A stretch of DNA of 64,000 bases, taken from positions 21,368-85,367 of the forward strand of contig JAETSN010000005.1 in NCBI GenBank assembly GCA_021769625.1, given 5' to 3'. The stretch is from [Clostridium] symbiosum (GTDB lineage: Bacteria > Bacillota > Clostridia > Lachnospirales > Lachnospiraceae). Positions 9,338-18,134 of this stretch are shown one piece after another; within the stretch, counting starts at the first letter, position 1; each line of letters starts with the position of its first letter. The notes below the pieces were generated by a model, which saw only the letters and a list, made by a program, of their open reading frames with translations, did not search any database and had not been told where the DNA came from. A program made the translations under genes and the position numbers.

Positions 9338-10420
9338 ATGTCCGCAAAATACGTCTGGCTTGCCGGCCTGTTAAAAAATTTAATAGAGGAAAACGCAGGC
9401 GACACCTTCAAACTGCCGACAGAGGCCGCCCTCTGCCAGAAGTACGGCGTCAGCCGCCAGACTGTCCGAAAAGCCCTTTCGGTTCTGGAAGCGGAACATT
9501 TAATAGAAAAACGGCAGGGCAGCGGTTCCTATGCCACGGGACTCTCAGGGCGGGCGGGAAAGGATACTGTAGCGATCCTGATCTGCTCCGACACGGAATA
9601 TATCTATCCCGGCGTCCTCGCGGATCTGCGGAACACATTGCAGGAAGCGGGCTTCTCTTCCACAGTCCATGTCACGAACAATCAGGCGTCCGCAGAAAGG
9701 GAAATCCTGCTGCAGCTGTTGAAAAATCCTGTGCGCGGTATTCTGAGCGAAGGCTGCAAAACCGTTTTCCCGACACCGAATCACGATCTGTATAACCGCC
9801 TGGGACAGATGGGCACTTCCGTTTTGTTTTTCCACGGAAACTATGCCAATCTGCCCGACTTTCCCTCCGTAAAAGATGACAATTACGGGGGCGGGTATTA
9901 TCTCGGAAAATATCTTTCTTCCCTCGGGCATAAAAAAATAGCCGGTATCTTCAAAGCCGATGACATACAGGGCAGCGAACGGTGCTTTGGCCTTTTATCA
10001 GCCCTGCGGGATGAAGACATCCCTTTCTGTGAGGACTGTATCAGCCGCTTCGATACCGCACAGCTTGACGCGCTGCAGAAAAAGCAGGATACCGGCTTTT
10101 TATCTGAATTTGCCCAGAAGCAGTTAAAGGACGCGACTGCCGTTGTCTGTTATAACGATGAGATCGCCTACTGGCTCATCAAAGAACTGACTTATAAAAA
10201 TCTGCGGGTTCCGGAGGATATCAGCATTGTCTGTTTCGACAATTCCTATTTATGCGAACTTTCTCCTGTACAGATCACTTCGCTGTCCCATAAAAACCAT
10301 GAGATGGGCGTGACTGCCGCTGAAAATATACTGAAACTGATGAAGGGTTTCTCCGTCTCTTCCCAGACTCTCCCCTGGCATCTCTCCGTAAAACGCAGCG
10401 CCGGCCCTGCGCCCGCCTGA
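9338..10420 (+). CDS. GntR-HTH / LacI-type sensor-domain transcriptional regulator (AraR-like)
   Basis: N-terminal wHTH (LPTEAALCQKYGVSRQTVRKALSVLEAEHLIEKRQGSGSY) plus LacI-like effector domain. Confidence 0.85.
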   Translation: MSAKYVWLAGLLKNLIEENAGDTFKLPTEAALCQKYGVSRQTVRKALSVLEAEHLIEKRQGSGSYATGLSGRAGKDTVAILICSDTEYIYPGVLADLRNTLQEAGFSSTVHVTNNQASAEREILLQLLKNPVRGILSEGCKTVFPTPNHDLYNRLGQMGTSVLFFHGNYANLPDFPSVKDDNYGGGYYLGKYLSSLGHKKIAGIFKADDIQGSERCFGLLSALRDEDIPFCEDCISRFDTAQLDALQKKQDTGFLSEFAQKQLKDATAVVCYNDEIAYWLIKELTYKNLRVPEDISIVCFDNSYLCELSPVQITSLSHKNHEMGVTAAENILKLMKGFSVSSQTLPWHLSVKRSAGPAPA

Positions 10421-10423
10421 TGT

Positions 10424-12043
10424 TCATTTTCCGTTCCGGTACTCCCTGGGCGTCAAGCCCGTCGTCTTTTTAAAGACAAAACTGAAATAATGGGGATCTT
10501 TATAGCCCACCTCCGCTGCGATCTCCCCGGAGTGCTTTTCCGTCTGGCGCAGCAGTTTTTTTGCTTTATCCATCCGCTTCTTTGTGACATATTCGATAAA
10601 TGTCATCTGCATCTCCTGGCTGAACACGCTGCTGAAGTAGTTGCCGCTGACACCGATCACGCCTGCCACACTGTTTAGGGAAAGCGAATCTTCGCTGAAA
10701 TTTTCCTCAATATATTCCAGCCCCTTTTTGAGTACGCGCTTGCCCTGATTTTCGTTCTCCCGGTCCCGGAGCATCAGCGCCCTCTCCAACAGCTCCCGCA
10801 TATAATCATAAATCCCGGCGCTGCTTAAGGACACTTCCCTTATCCTGTCATGGTCGTTTTCCGGCAGAAGGTCCTGCTGGCTGATGCCCAGCATTTCCAT
10901 ATAGTTGACGGTAGTGAAGCGTATATTCAGCAGCAGATAGTCCCGGAACAGCCTGGATTCCAGCGCTTCCTTCACCCCCGCCAGATAGCCGCTTATAAAA
11001 TCTCCTATCTCCTCCTGTTTTCCTTCCCTCAAAAATCCCTGAATAATCTCGGGATCCACCTTGGAACTGTCCAGAGACTCAAAACTTCTGATATCCTTTC
11101 CCGGCATCAGTTCTTCCGCATCTTTTTCTGTCAGGATGTGCTGCTGCGGATTAAAAAAGCGGTGCGCAAGTATATGGTTTACCTTGGCGTAACATTCCGG
11201 AAGAAGGGATAGCCGCTCCACCGGTTCCCCCACCGCCGCATGCCATTCCATGGAAAATTCTTCTTCCGAACAGATTTTTTCTATATTTTGAAGGCATCTA
11301 CTTTTCATCTCCTCCATCTGTCCTGCCTCCCCCTTGATCAGAACACCGTAAAGACTGATATTCCAACGGAAGGCAAGATATTCCGGAAACCGCATAAAAT
11401 ACCGGAACAGCGCCTCCTTCACCCTGTCGAACCCCTCCGGCTCCTGTATCATGGCTTCTGTATTCCGGCGTTTTACCTGCAGGCTCAAAAGCACGATGTT
11501 ATAGCAGGGACCGTCCAGTTCCAGAGAGATTTTTGCAGCTTCCTCATAGATCTGCTGCACGGAGAGAACCCCCCCAAATACCTTCTCCAGAAAATTTCTG
11601 CGGGAATACTCCTCATATTCTTTCATCTCATTCTGGAAAGTCTCCAGATAGTTTTTCTGTTCCTGCTCCGTCTCGATCTTTTCCCGGATCTCCAGAAGAA
11701 CCTTCCGCAGCGCCCCTCTCGTAACCGGCTTCAAAAGGTACTGCTCTACACCCACACGGATGGCGCGCTGCGCATACTCAAATTCATCGTATCCGCTGAT
11801 AATGATGATCTTGATATCCGGTATCTCCTGTGTCACGATCTGGCTGAGCGCCAGTCCGTCCATAAAAGGCATCTTGATATCCGTGATCAGCACATCCGGC
11901 CGGATCTTCCTGATCATCGGCAGCGCCATCTCTCCGTCGCTCGCCTCCCCCGTAAACTGGTAACCGTACTCCTGCCAGGGAATATTGTTTTTCAATCCTT
12001 CCCTGACGATGCTTTCATCTTCCACCAAAAATACTTTCAGCAT
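10424..12043 (-). CDS. Response regulator, YesN type (REC + AraC HTH)
   Basis: LKVFLVEDESIVREGLK...DVLITDIKMPFMDG and C-terminal AraC HTH. Confidence 0.9.
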   Translation of the reverse strand: MLKVFLVEDESIVREGLKNNIPWQEYGYQFTGEASDGEMALPMIRKIRPDVLITDIKMPFMDGLALSQIVTQEIPDIKIIIISGYDEFEYAQRAIRVGVEQYLLKPVTRGALRKVLLEIREKIETEQEQKNYLETFQNEMKEYEEYSRRNFLEKVFGGVLSVQQIYEEAAKISLELDGPCYNIVLLSLQVKRRNTEAMIQEPEGFDRVKEALFRYFMRFPEYLAFRWNISLYGVLIKGEAGQMEEMKSRCLQNIEKICSEEEFSMEWHAAVGEPVERLSLLPECYAKVNHILAHRFFNPQQHILTEKDAEELMPGKDIRSFESLDSSKVDPEIIQGFLREGKQEEIGDFISGYLAGVKEALESRLFRDYLLLNIRFTTVNYMEMLGISQQDLLPENDHDRIREVSLSSAGIYDYMRELLERALMLRDRENENQGKRVLKKGLEYIEENFSEDSLSLNSVAGVIGVSGNYFSSVFSQEMQMTFIEYVTKKRMDKAKKLLRQTEKHSGEIAAEVGYKDPHYFSFVFKKTTGLTPREYRNGK

Positions 12044-12068
12044 TTATCTTCCCTCTTCCAAATCAGAT

Positions 12069-13118
12069 TCAGTATGTCCTGTCATCCAGAAATTCCGCCA
12101 CATTCTCTTTGATAAATACATTTTCTTTTACCACATAACTTTTTTCTACGGCCTCCCCGTTTTCCAGCTTGCGGATGATCTTATCGATATATTCTCCCTG
12201 TACCGGATTGCATTCGATATCCACATTGATCCTTCCCTCTTCCACCATCTCCAGCGCGTCGCGGATGGCATCAAAGGAGATGATCTTTACTTTTCCGTAC
12301 TCCCCGAAACTGACGCCCGCCTCCTGCATCGCCTCGATCGCCCCCATCGTCATATCATCATTCTGGGATACCAGTACATCGATTTTCGGATAGCGGCGCA
12401 GCATACCCCGCATGACCTCTTTTCCTTTTGTCGCAGTAAAATCTCCGGATGCGGACTCCAGGATATTCCAGTTCTCGTGGTTTGCCGCAATCTCCTCAAA
12501 GCCTTCCGTCCTGCCGATCTGCGCCGTGGAACCCATCGTTCCCTGGAGCACCACGATATTGATCTCCTCATCCTGCCGGTTTTTCTCGCGCAGATACCCT
12601 TCCAGCCATCTCCCCGCCTTTTCCCCCTCGCTCTTGGCGTCCGTTCCGATCCACGTCGTATAGAGGGAATCATCTTTCACATCCACCATACGATCGATGA
12701 CGATCACCGGGATCCCCGCATCCTTCGCCTCCTGCAGCACCGTATCCCAGCCACTCTCTATCACCGGTGCAAACACGATATAATCCACCCGCTGGGAGAT
12801 AAAGCTGCGGATCGCCTTGATCTGGTTTTCCTGCATCTGGCGGGCGTTGTTAAAGATCAGGAAATAGCCCGCATCTTTGGTCAGCGCATTCTGGATGGAA
12901 AGGGTATGCGCCGTCCTCCAGCCGGACTCGCTGCCCAGCTGAGAGACCCCCACCACGATCAGATCCTCCGCTTCCGAATCGGCCGGTGTCTGTTCTATCT
13001 CAATATCCCTGAATATTTCATGGCTGATGGAGAGAAGCGGTACGGCGCAGAGCAGAAAGATAAAAATGCCGACATGTCCGAAAATCATCGCTTTTATTTT
13101 TTCCACTATTTTCTTCAT
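12069..13118 (-). CDS. Membrane-anchored sugar-binding protein (YtfQ-like), putative co-sensor
   Basis: N-terminal TM helix; closely similar in pattern to the 7557-8657 SBP; overlaps the histidine kinase gene. Confidence 0.85.
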   Translation of the reverse strand: MKKIVEKIKAMIFGHVGIFIFLLCAVPLLSISHEIFRDIEIEQTPADSEAEDLIVVGVSQLGSESGWRTAHTLSIQNALTKDAGYFLIFNNARQMQENQIKAIRSFISQRVDYIVFAPVIESGWDTVLQEAKDAGIPVIVIDRMVDVKDDSLYTTWIGTDAKSEGEKAGRWLEGYLREKNRQDEEINIVVLQGTMGSTAQIGRTEGFEEIAANHENWNILESASGDFTATKGKEVMRGMLRRYPKIDVLVSQNDDMTMGAIEAMQEAGVSFGEYGKVKIISFDAIRDALEMVEEGRINVDIECNPVQGEYIDKIIRKLENGEAVEKSYVVKENVFIKENVAEFLDDRTY

Positions 13119-14671
13119 GCGCTCTCCTCTTTTTTATCTGCTTTTATCGTCCCCTGCAAAGTTTCCCCCGGCAGCTTTTCATGCAGCTCCACCGCCGGAA
13201 TGACAATACTGACCTTTGTACCCGTCCCTTTTTCCGACTCGATCGTCATGCCGTATTCCATACCGAAGTTCATACGGATACGCTCGTTTACGTTGGCAAG
13301 CCCGAAGCCCTTTTCCGTCTCTTTGCAGGGCCTGCTGATCTCCTCCCGAAGCCTTTTTAATTCCTCTTCATCCATGCCCACGCCGCTGTCCTGCACACAG
13401 AGCAGGATCCTGTCTTCTTTGTCCTTTTCTCCGTGCAGCATCTTTCCCGTGATCCAGATCTTTCCCTTTGCCCGCTTGTATTTGATCCCGTGATACAGGG
13501 AATTTTCCACCAGCGGCTGCAGTGTCAGTTTCAATATTTTATACTGATACAATTCCGGGTCTATGTCGATCTCATAATCCAGAATATCCCGATAGCGCAC
13601 CTGCTGGATTTCCAGATACCCCCGGATATGCTCCTTTTCCTCCCGGATGGAAATATATTCCTTTCCCTTACTCAGCACCAGCCGGAAAAACTCCGAGAGC
13701 GCCACGACCACATCCACCGCTTTATCCGGATCGTCTCCCTCTATCAGCCAGACGATCGTATCCAGCGTATTATACAGAAAATGCGGATTGATCTGCTCCT
13801 GCAAAAGCCGCAGTTCCGCATGCCGCATCTTTCTCTCATCTTCCTTGATCTGATGCACCATGACTTCCAGATTTTCCGACATATCGTTTACACTGTCCGA
13901 CAATACCTCCAGTTCGTCCCCTGTCTGCATTTTGGCCCTGTCCGAAAAATTTCCCTCCGCGATCTGGCTGGTGATCCGGCACAGCTCCTGGATCGGTTTT
14001 GTGATGCTGTTCAGCAGCGCGCTTGCGATCAGGATCACTGCAACCACAATACATACACCGAACAGAATACTGATAAAAATGACATGTTCCACTTCCGCGT
14101 TTAACTGGATCTTCAACTGTTCGATGCTTCTTGTCTGATAATAAATATACTGTTGGATATCATCCTGTATCAGTTCCGTCAGGATATAGATATCGTTGTA
14201 CAGCATATCGATGCTTTCTTCATACTGCCCGTCCGCCTCTTTATTCAGCTTGATGTCGTTCACCCGATCTTCCAGTGTGTCGATGCTCCGCAGAAGGCTC
14301 TGCAGCCATATCCGGCTCTCCCTGTCCGTTGTCATCGCCAGCAGGTTATTGCTTCCCGCCCTGAGCTCTTCGATCAGCTTATACGGGTCTTTAAAAGTTC
14401 CGTCCTCCTCGATCGTATCAAACGTAACGTTGCTCACCACCAGTTTATAGAGGCTCTCATCCATCTCCTCCTTGAAATTGATATTGTAATTATTCGCCAC
14501 GGTCATGCTGCTGACGATCTGGTCGTAGGCGCGACTGTAATTCAACAGCGCCATGATCAGATAGATCGTAATATAGAGGATCGGCACCATCGCTACCAGC
14601 ACCAGTATGATCAGCTTGTTTTTCAGTGGGTATTTTATATTTTCAGCAGTCATAGTAATTTCCTCGGCCAA
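13115..14671 (-). CDS. Sensor histidine kinase, YesM type (HAMP, His_kinase, HATPase)
   Basis: RLLQEQINPHFLYNTLDTIVWL; HAMP; C-terminal GVGMDEEEL and GFGLANVNERIRM. Confidence 0.92.
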   Translation of the reverse strand: MAEEITMTAENIKYPLKNKLIILVLVAMVPILYITIYLIMALLNYSRAYDQIVSSMTVANNYNINFKEEMDESLYKLVVSNVTFDTIEEDGTFKDPYKLIEELRAGSNNLLAMTTDRESRIWLQSLLRSIDTLEDRVNDIKLNKEADGQYEESIDMLYNDIYILTELIQDDIQQYIYYQTRSIEQLKIQLNAEVEHVIFISILFGVCIVVAVILIASALLNSITKPIQELCRITSQIAEGNFSDRAKMQTGDELEVLSDSVNDMSENLEVMVHQIKEDERKMRHAELRLLQEQINPHFLYNTLDTIVWLIEGDDPDKAVDVVVALSEFFRLVLSKGKEYISIREEKEHIRGYLEIQQVRYRDILDYEIDIDPELYQYKILKLTLQPLVENSLYHGIKYKRAKGKIWITGKMLHGEKDKEDRILLCVQDSGVGMDEEELKRLREEISRPCKETEKGFGLANVNERIRMNFGMEYGMTIESEKGTGTKVSIVIPAVELHEKLPGETLQGTIKADKKEESA

Positions 14672-14874
14672 TATTATTGTACATAAATATTATCTCTCCG
14701 CCGGTATTTCGCCGCAGTCGGGACCGGTGTTGTCTCTGCTTACCGGATCTTTCATTTATTTATGTTCATTTTATCAAGTGGTTTCCCCGAATGCAACCGC
14801 GAGATTTTGACAAATATCCTTTCGTGTGCTAAACTGGTGAAGATTTGTATAAAAATTCAATAAAATGAATTATT

Positions 14875-16416
14875 ATGAGGAGGAAAAAATTTATCATGCT
14901 GACACAAAGTTGTATTGTTCTTGCCATTGTGGTCTATCTGTGCGGGATGCTTTACATAGGGATCTCCTTTTCCAAAAAGAACTCCAACACGGATGATTTC
15001 TATCTGGGCGGAAGGACTCTCGGGCCCTTTGTCACCGCCATGAGCGCAGAGGCCTCCGATATGAGCAGCTATCTGCTGATGGGCCTTCCCGGGCTCGCCT
15101 ATCTCTCCGGCCTCGCCGATGTGGGCTGGACCGTGATCGGGCTTGCTGCGGGAACTTATTTAAACTGGCTGATCGTCTCCAAAAAGATCCGCCGCTACTC
15201 CCATGCGGTGGGCGCCATCACCATACCGGATTTCTTTGCGAAGCGTTACGGCGACCGGAAAAATATACTGACAGCCATCGCCGCCGTTATCATTATCATC
15301 TTCTTTATTCCCTACACCGCGTCCGGCTTTTCCGCCTGCGGTAAATTATTCAGCACGCTGTTCGGCATGAATTACATGGTGGCAATGATCGTATCCGCCG
15401 TCATCATCGTGACCTACTGCGCCTTCGGCGGTTTCCTTGCGGTGAGTACCACCGACCTGATCCAGAGCATCATCATGACCATCGCTCTGTTCATCGTGAT
15501 CGGTTTCGGCGTGGTGCAGGCGGGCGGCACTTCCGCGGTGATCGAAAACGCGAAAGCCCTGCCCGGTTACCTAAGTTTTACACAGACTTATGTGGCGAGC
15601 ACCGGCAGCGCCGCTCCCTATACGCCGCTGACCATCGTATCCACCCTCGCATGGGGCCTCGGCTATTTCGGCATGCCCCATATCCTGCTCCGCTTCATGG
15701 CGATCGAAGATGAAGAAAAACTGGCGCTATCCAGAAGAGTGGCAAGCATCTGGGTAGTGATCTCCATGGCTGTCGCGATCCTGATCGGTATCATCGGTTA
15801 CAGCATGACGCAGGCAGGCGTGATCCCTGCTCTCGAGGATTCCGAGACCATCATCATTCAAATCGCAGGATTCTTAAGTAAATTCGGGATTTTCCCCGCG
15901 CTCCTGGCGGGTGTGATCATGGCCGGCATTCTGGCAGCCACCATGTCCACGGCGGACTCCCAGCTTTTGACGGCAGCCTCCGGCATTTCCCAGAATATCA
16001 TGCAGGATTTCCTCGGCATTAAGCTGAAAGAAAAAACAGCCATGGCCATCGCAAGATGCACCGTGATCGCCATTGCCGTGATCGGTATCTTTCTGGCGAG
16101 GGATCCGGGCAGTTCCGTATTCCAGATCGTATCCTTCGCATGGGCCGGCTTCGGCGCGACTTTCGGGCCTGTGGTCCTCTTTGCACTGTTCTGGCGGCGT
16201 TCCAATAAATGGGGTGCGCTGGCGAGTATGGTTTCCGGTGGTATCATGATCTTTGTCTGGAAATTCGGCATAGCGAAACTCGGCGATGTCTTCCATATCT
16301 ATGAACTGCTCCCCGCATTCATCGTCGGCTGTATCTTCAATGTGGCCGTAAGCCTGCTGACACCGGCGCCGGAGGAGGAGATCACGAAAGTATTTGATCA
16401 GGTGAACGGAAAATGA
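14875..16416 (+). CDS. putP: Sodium:solute symporter, PutP-like sodium/proline symporter
   Basis: SSS-family motifs (DFYLGGRTLGPFVTAMSAEASDMSSYLLMGLPG). Confidence 0.9.
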   Translation: MRRKKFIMLTQSCIVLAIVVYLCGMLYIGISFSKKNSNTDDFYLGGRTLGPFVTAMSAEASDMSSYLLMGLPGLAYLSGLADVGWTVIGLAAGTYLNWLIVSKKIRRYSHAVGAITIPDFFAKRYGDRKNILTAIAAVIIIIFFIPYTASGFSACGKLFSTLFGMNYMVAMIVSAVIIVTYCAFGGFLAVSTTDLIQSIIMTIALFIVIGFGVVQAGGTSAVIENAKALPGYLSFTQTYVASTGSAAPYTPLTIVSTLAWGLGYFGMPHILLRFMAIEDEEKLALSRRVASIWVVISMAVAILIGIIGYSMTQAGVIPALEDSETIIIQIAGFLSKFGIFPALLAGVIMAGILAATMSTADSQLLTAASGISQNIMQDFLGIKLKEKTAMAIARCTVIAIAVIGIFLARDPGSSVFQIVSFAWAGFGATFGPVVLFALFWRRSNKWGALASMVSGGIMIFVWKFGIAKLGDVFHIYELLPAFIVGCIFNVAVSLLTPAPEEEITKVFDQVNGK

Positions 16417-16427
16417 ACCGCAAAAAA

Positions 16428-16461
16428 GAACGCCCCGAACCGACAACTGGTTGGGGCGTTC
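16428..16461 (-). terminator. Terminator between convergent putP and the DUF134-NifX gene
   Basis: GAACGCCCC...GGGGCGTTC followed by TTTTTT on the minus strand. Confidence 0.75.
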
Positions 16462-16561
16462 CCTTGCATTAGCATAAGCCTGCCCGCAGAGCGTGCAGGC
16501 GTTGGTTTCACCGGATGATCCGCATACGTCCCACCGCAGCAAAATCACCATATTACCCGTG

Positions 16562-17332
16562 TCAGCCGCAGTGATGTGCGCCGCCGCAGCCGTGGTCGCC
16601 GCAGGCATGCCCTTCATCGTGATGGTGATGATCACACTGCACATCGGGGTCAAATTCCAGCCGGTCAGCCAGAAAAGCCTCCACCGCCGCATCGGCATCG
16701 CCGGAAACCCCGCCGCAGAGCCTGATGCCCGCCGCAGCCAGCGCCGCCTGTGCGCCGCCGCCGATACCGCCGCAGATCAGGACATCCGCATTCAGGGCAT
16801 TCAGGACTCCTGCCAACGCGCCGTGACCGCTGCCGCCCGTATCCACGATCTCTGAGGAAGTCACCTTTTTGTCCTCCACATCATAGATCTTAAACCGTTC
16901 GGTATGGCCAAAGTGCTGGAAAATCTGTCCGTTTTCATAGGTAACAGCTATTCTCATGATAAGATCTCCTTTTTCCTTTTTATACTGCTGATAGTACATT
17001 TGTTTAAAGCATCCGTCATATCCGCAATTTATGCCCTGTCCATCACACAACAGAAAGTCCCCACCCTCAATCCGAAGGGGACGTCCGTCCACAATGCAGT
17101 CCGCCAGCTTTTTCCTTGCAGCTTCATAAATCCTCTGTACCGTTGTTCTGGCAATCTCCATGAGTACGGCACATTCTTCCTGATCGAACCCCTCTCTGTC
17201 TATCAGCCGGATCGTCTCATACTCGTCTACCTTCATGATCACCGGCTCTTTTTTAACCGCCGCATCGACTGGGGCAAATTCCAGTATTTGCGGAAAATGA
17301 CATACTTTTCTGCGCTTCACCGGTCTTGGCAT
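16562..17332 (-). CDS. DUF134 DNA-binding domain fused to NifX/NifB-type (dinitrogenase iron-molybdenum cofactor) domain with His/Cys-rich tail
   Basis: MPRPVKRRKVCHFPQILEFAP (DUF134); MRIAVTYENGQIFQHFGHTERFKIYDVED (NifX-like); tail CDHHHHDEGHACGDHGCGGAHHCG. Confidence 0.88.
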   Translation of the reverse strand: MPRPVKRRKVCHFPQILEFAPVDAAVKKEPVIMKVDEYETIRLIDREGFDQEECAVLMEIARTTVQRIYEAARKKLADCIVDGRPLRIEGGDFLLCDGQGINCGYDGCFKQMYYQQYKKEKGDLIMRIAVTYENGQIFQHFGHTERFKIYDVEDKKVTSSEIVDTGGSGHGALAGVLNALNADVLICGGIGGGAQAALAAAGIRLCGGVSGDADAAVEAFLADRLEFDPDVQCDHHHHDEGHACGDHGCGGAHHCG

Positions 17333-17368
17333 AAACCTGCTTCCTTTCCGTCTGCTTCACTCTAACCT

Positions 17369-17435
17369 ATTATAATTTTATTTAGGGCATATGTCAATAA
17401 CATTTGTTGACATATGCCCTAAATATGGATATAAT
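17369..17435. promoter_or_regulatory. Mirror-symmetric divergent sigma-A promoter pair with perfect 18-bp inverted repeat
   Basis: +: TTGACA 17407-17412, N17, TATAAT 17430-17435; -: TTGACA 17397-17392, N17, TATAAT 17374-17369; ATTTAGGGCATATGTCAA (17380-17397) / TTGACATATGCCCTAAAT (17407-17424). Confidence 0.88.
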
Positions 17436-17466
17436 GAATTATCCATGTAACAGAGAGGGATATACT

Positions 17467-18126
17467 ATGAGTTTTGAATCTTACTTCCCCATTTGGGATA
17501 AATTGAATACAGACCAGAGAAACCGCATTCTGGACGGATTGATCACAAGGCAGGTCAAAAAAGGAACGATGCTCCACAACGGCAGCATGGACTGTACCGG
17601 CCTGCTTTTAGTCAGAACGGGCCAGCTTCGCGCTTTCATCCTTTCCGACGAGGGGCGGGAGATCACGATCTACCGCCTGTTTGACAGGGATCTTTGCCTG
17701 TTCTCCGCCTCCTGCATGGTCCGTTCCATCCAGTTTGAGGTGACCGTTGAGGCGGAAAAGGACACGGAACTATGGGTCATCCCGACGGATATCTATAAAG
17801 GAATCATGGAGGAATCCGCACCGGTGGCAAACTACACCAACGAGCTGATGGCGACCCGTTTTTCCGATGTGATGTGGCTGTTCGAACAGATCATGTGGAG
17901 AAGCCTTGATAAACGCGTTGCGGCATTTTTACTGGAAGAATCCTCCATCGAGGGAACCGATGAATTAAAGATCACCCATGAGGCCATTGCCAATCATCTC
18001 GGTTCCCACCGGGAGGTCATCACCCGAATGCTCCACTATTTCCAGAACGAGGGAATGGTCAGGCTGTCCCGCGGGAAAGTTGCCATCCTGAACAGGGAAA
18101 AGCTGGAAACACTGCAGGATATGTAA
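17467..18126 (+). CDS. Crp/Fnr family transcriptional regulator; start set at MSFESYFPIW
   Basis: Cyclic-nucleotide-binding fold and C-terminal HTH_Crp (ITHEAIANHLGSHREVITRMLHYFQNEGMVRLSRGKV). Confidence 0.9.
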   Translation: MSFESYFPIWDKLNTDQRNRILDGLITRQVKKGTMLHNGSMDCTGLLLVRTGQLRAFILSDEGREITIYRLFDRDLCLFSASCMVRSIQFEVTVEAEKDTELWVIPTDIYKGIMEESAPVANYTNELMATRFSDVMWLFEQIMWRSLDKRVAAFLLEESSIEGTDELKITHEAIANHLGSHREVITRMLHYFQNEGMVRLSRGKVAILNREKLETLQDM

Positions 18127-18134
18127 AAGATTGT

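Noticed and set aside
11985-13493. 502-aa plus-strand ORF
   Set aside because: Antisense to the SBP/YesM sensor genes with clear domains; no recognisable protein motifs.
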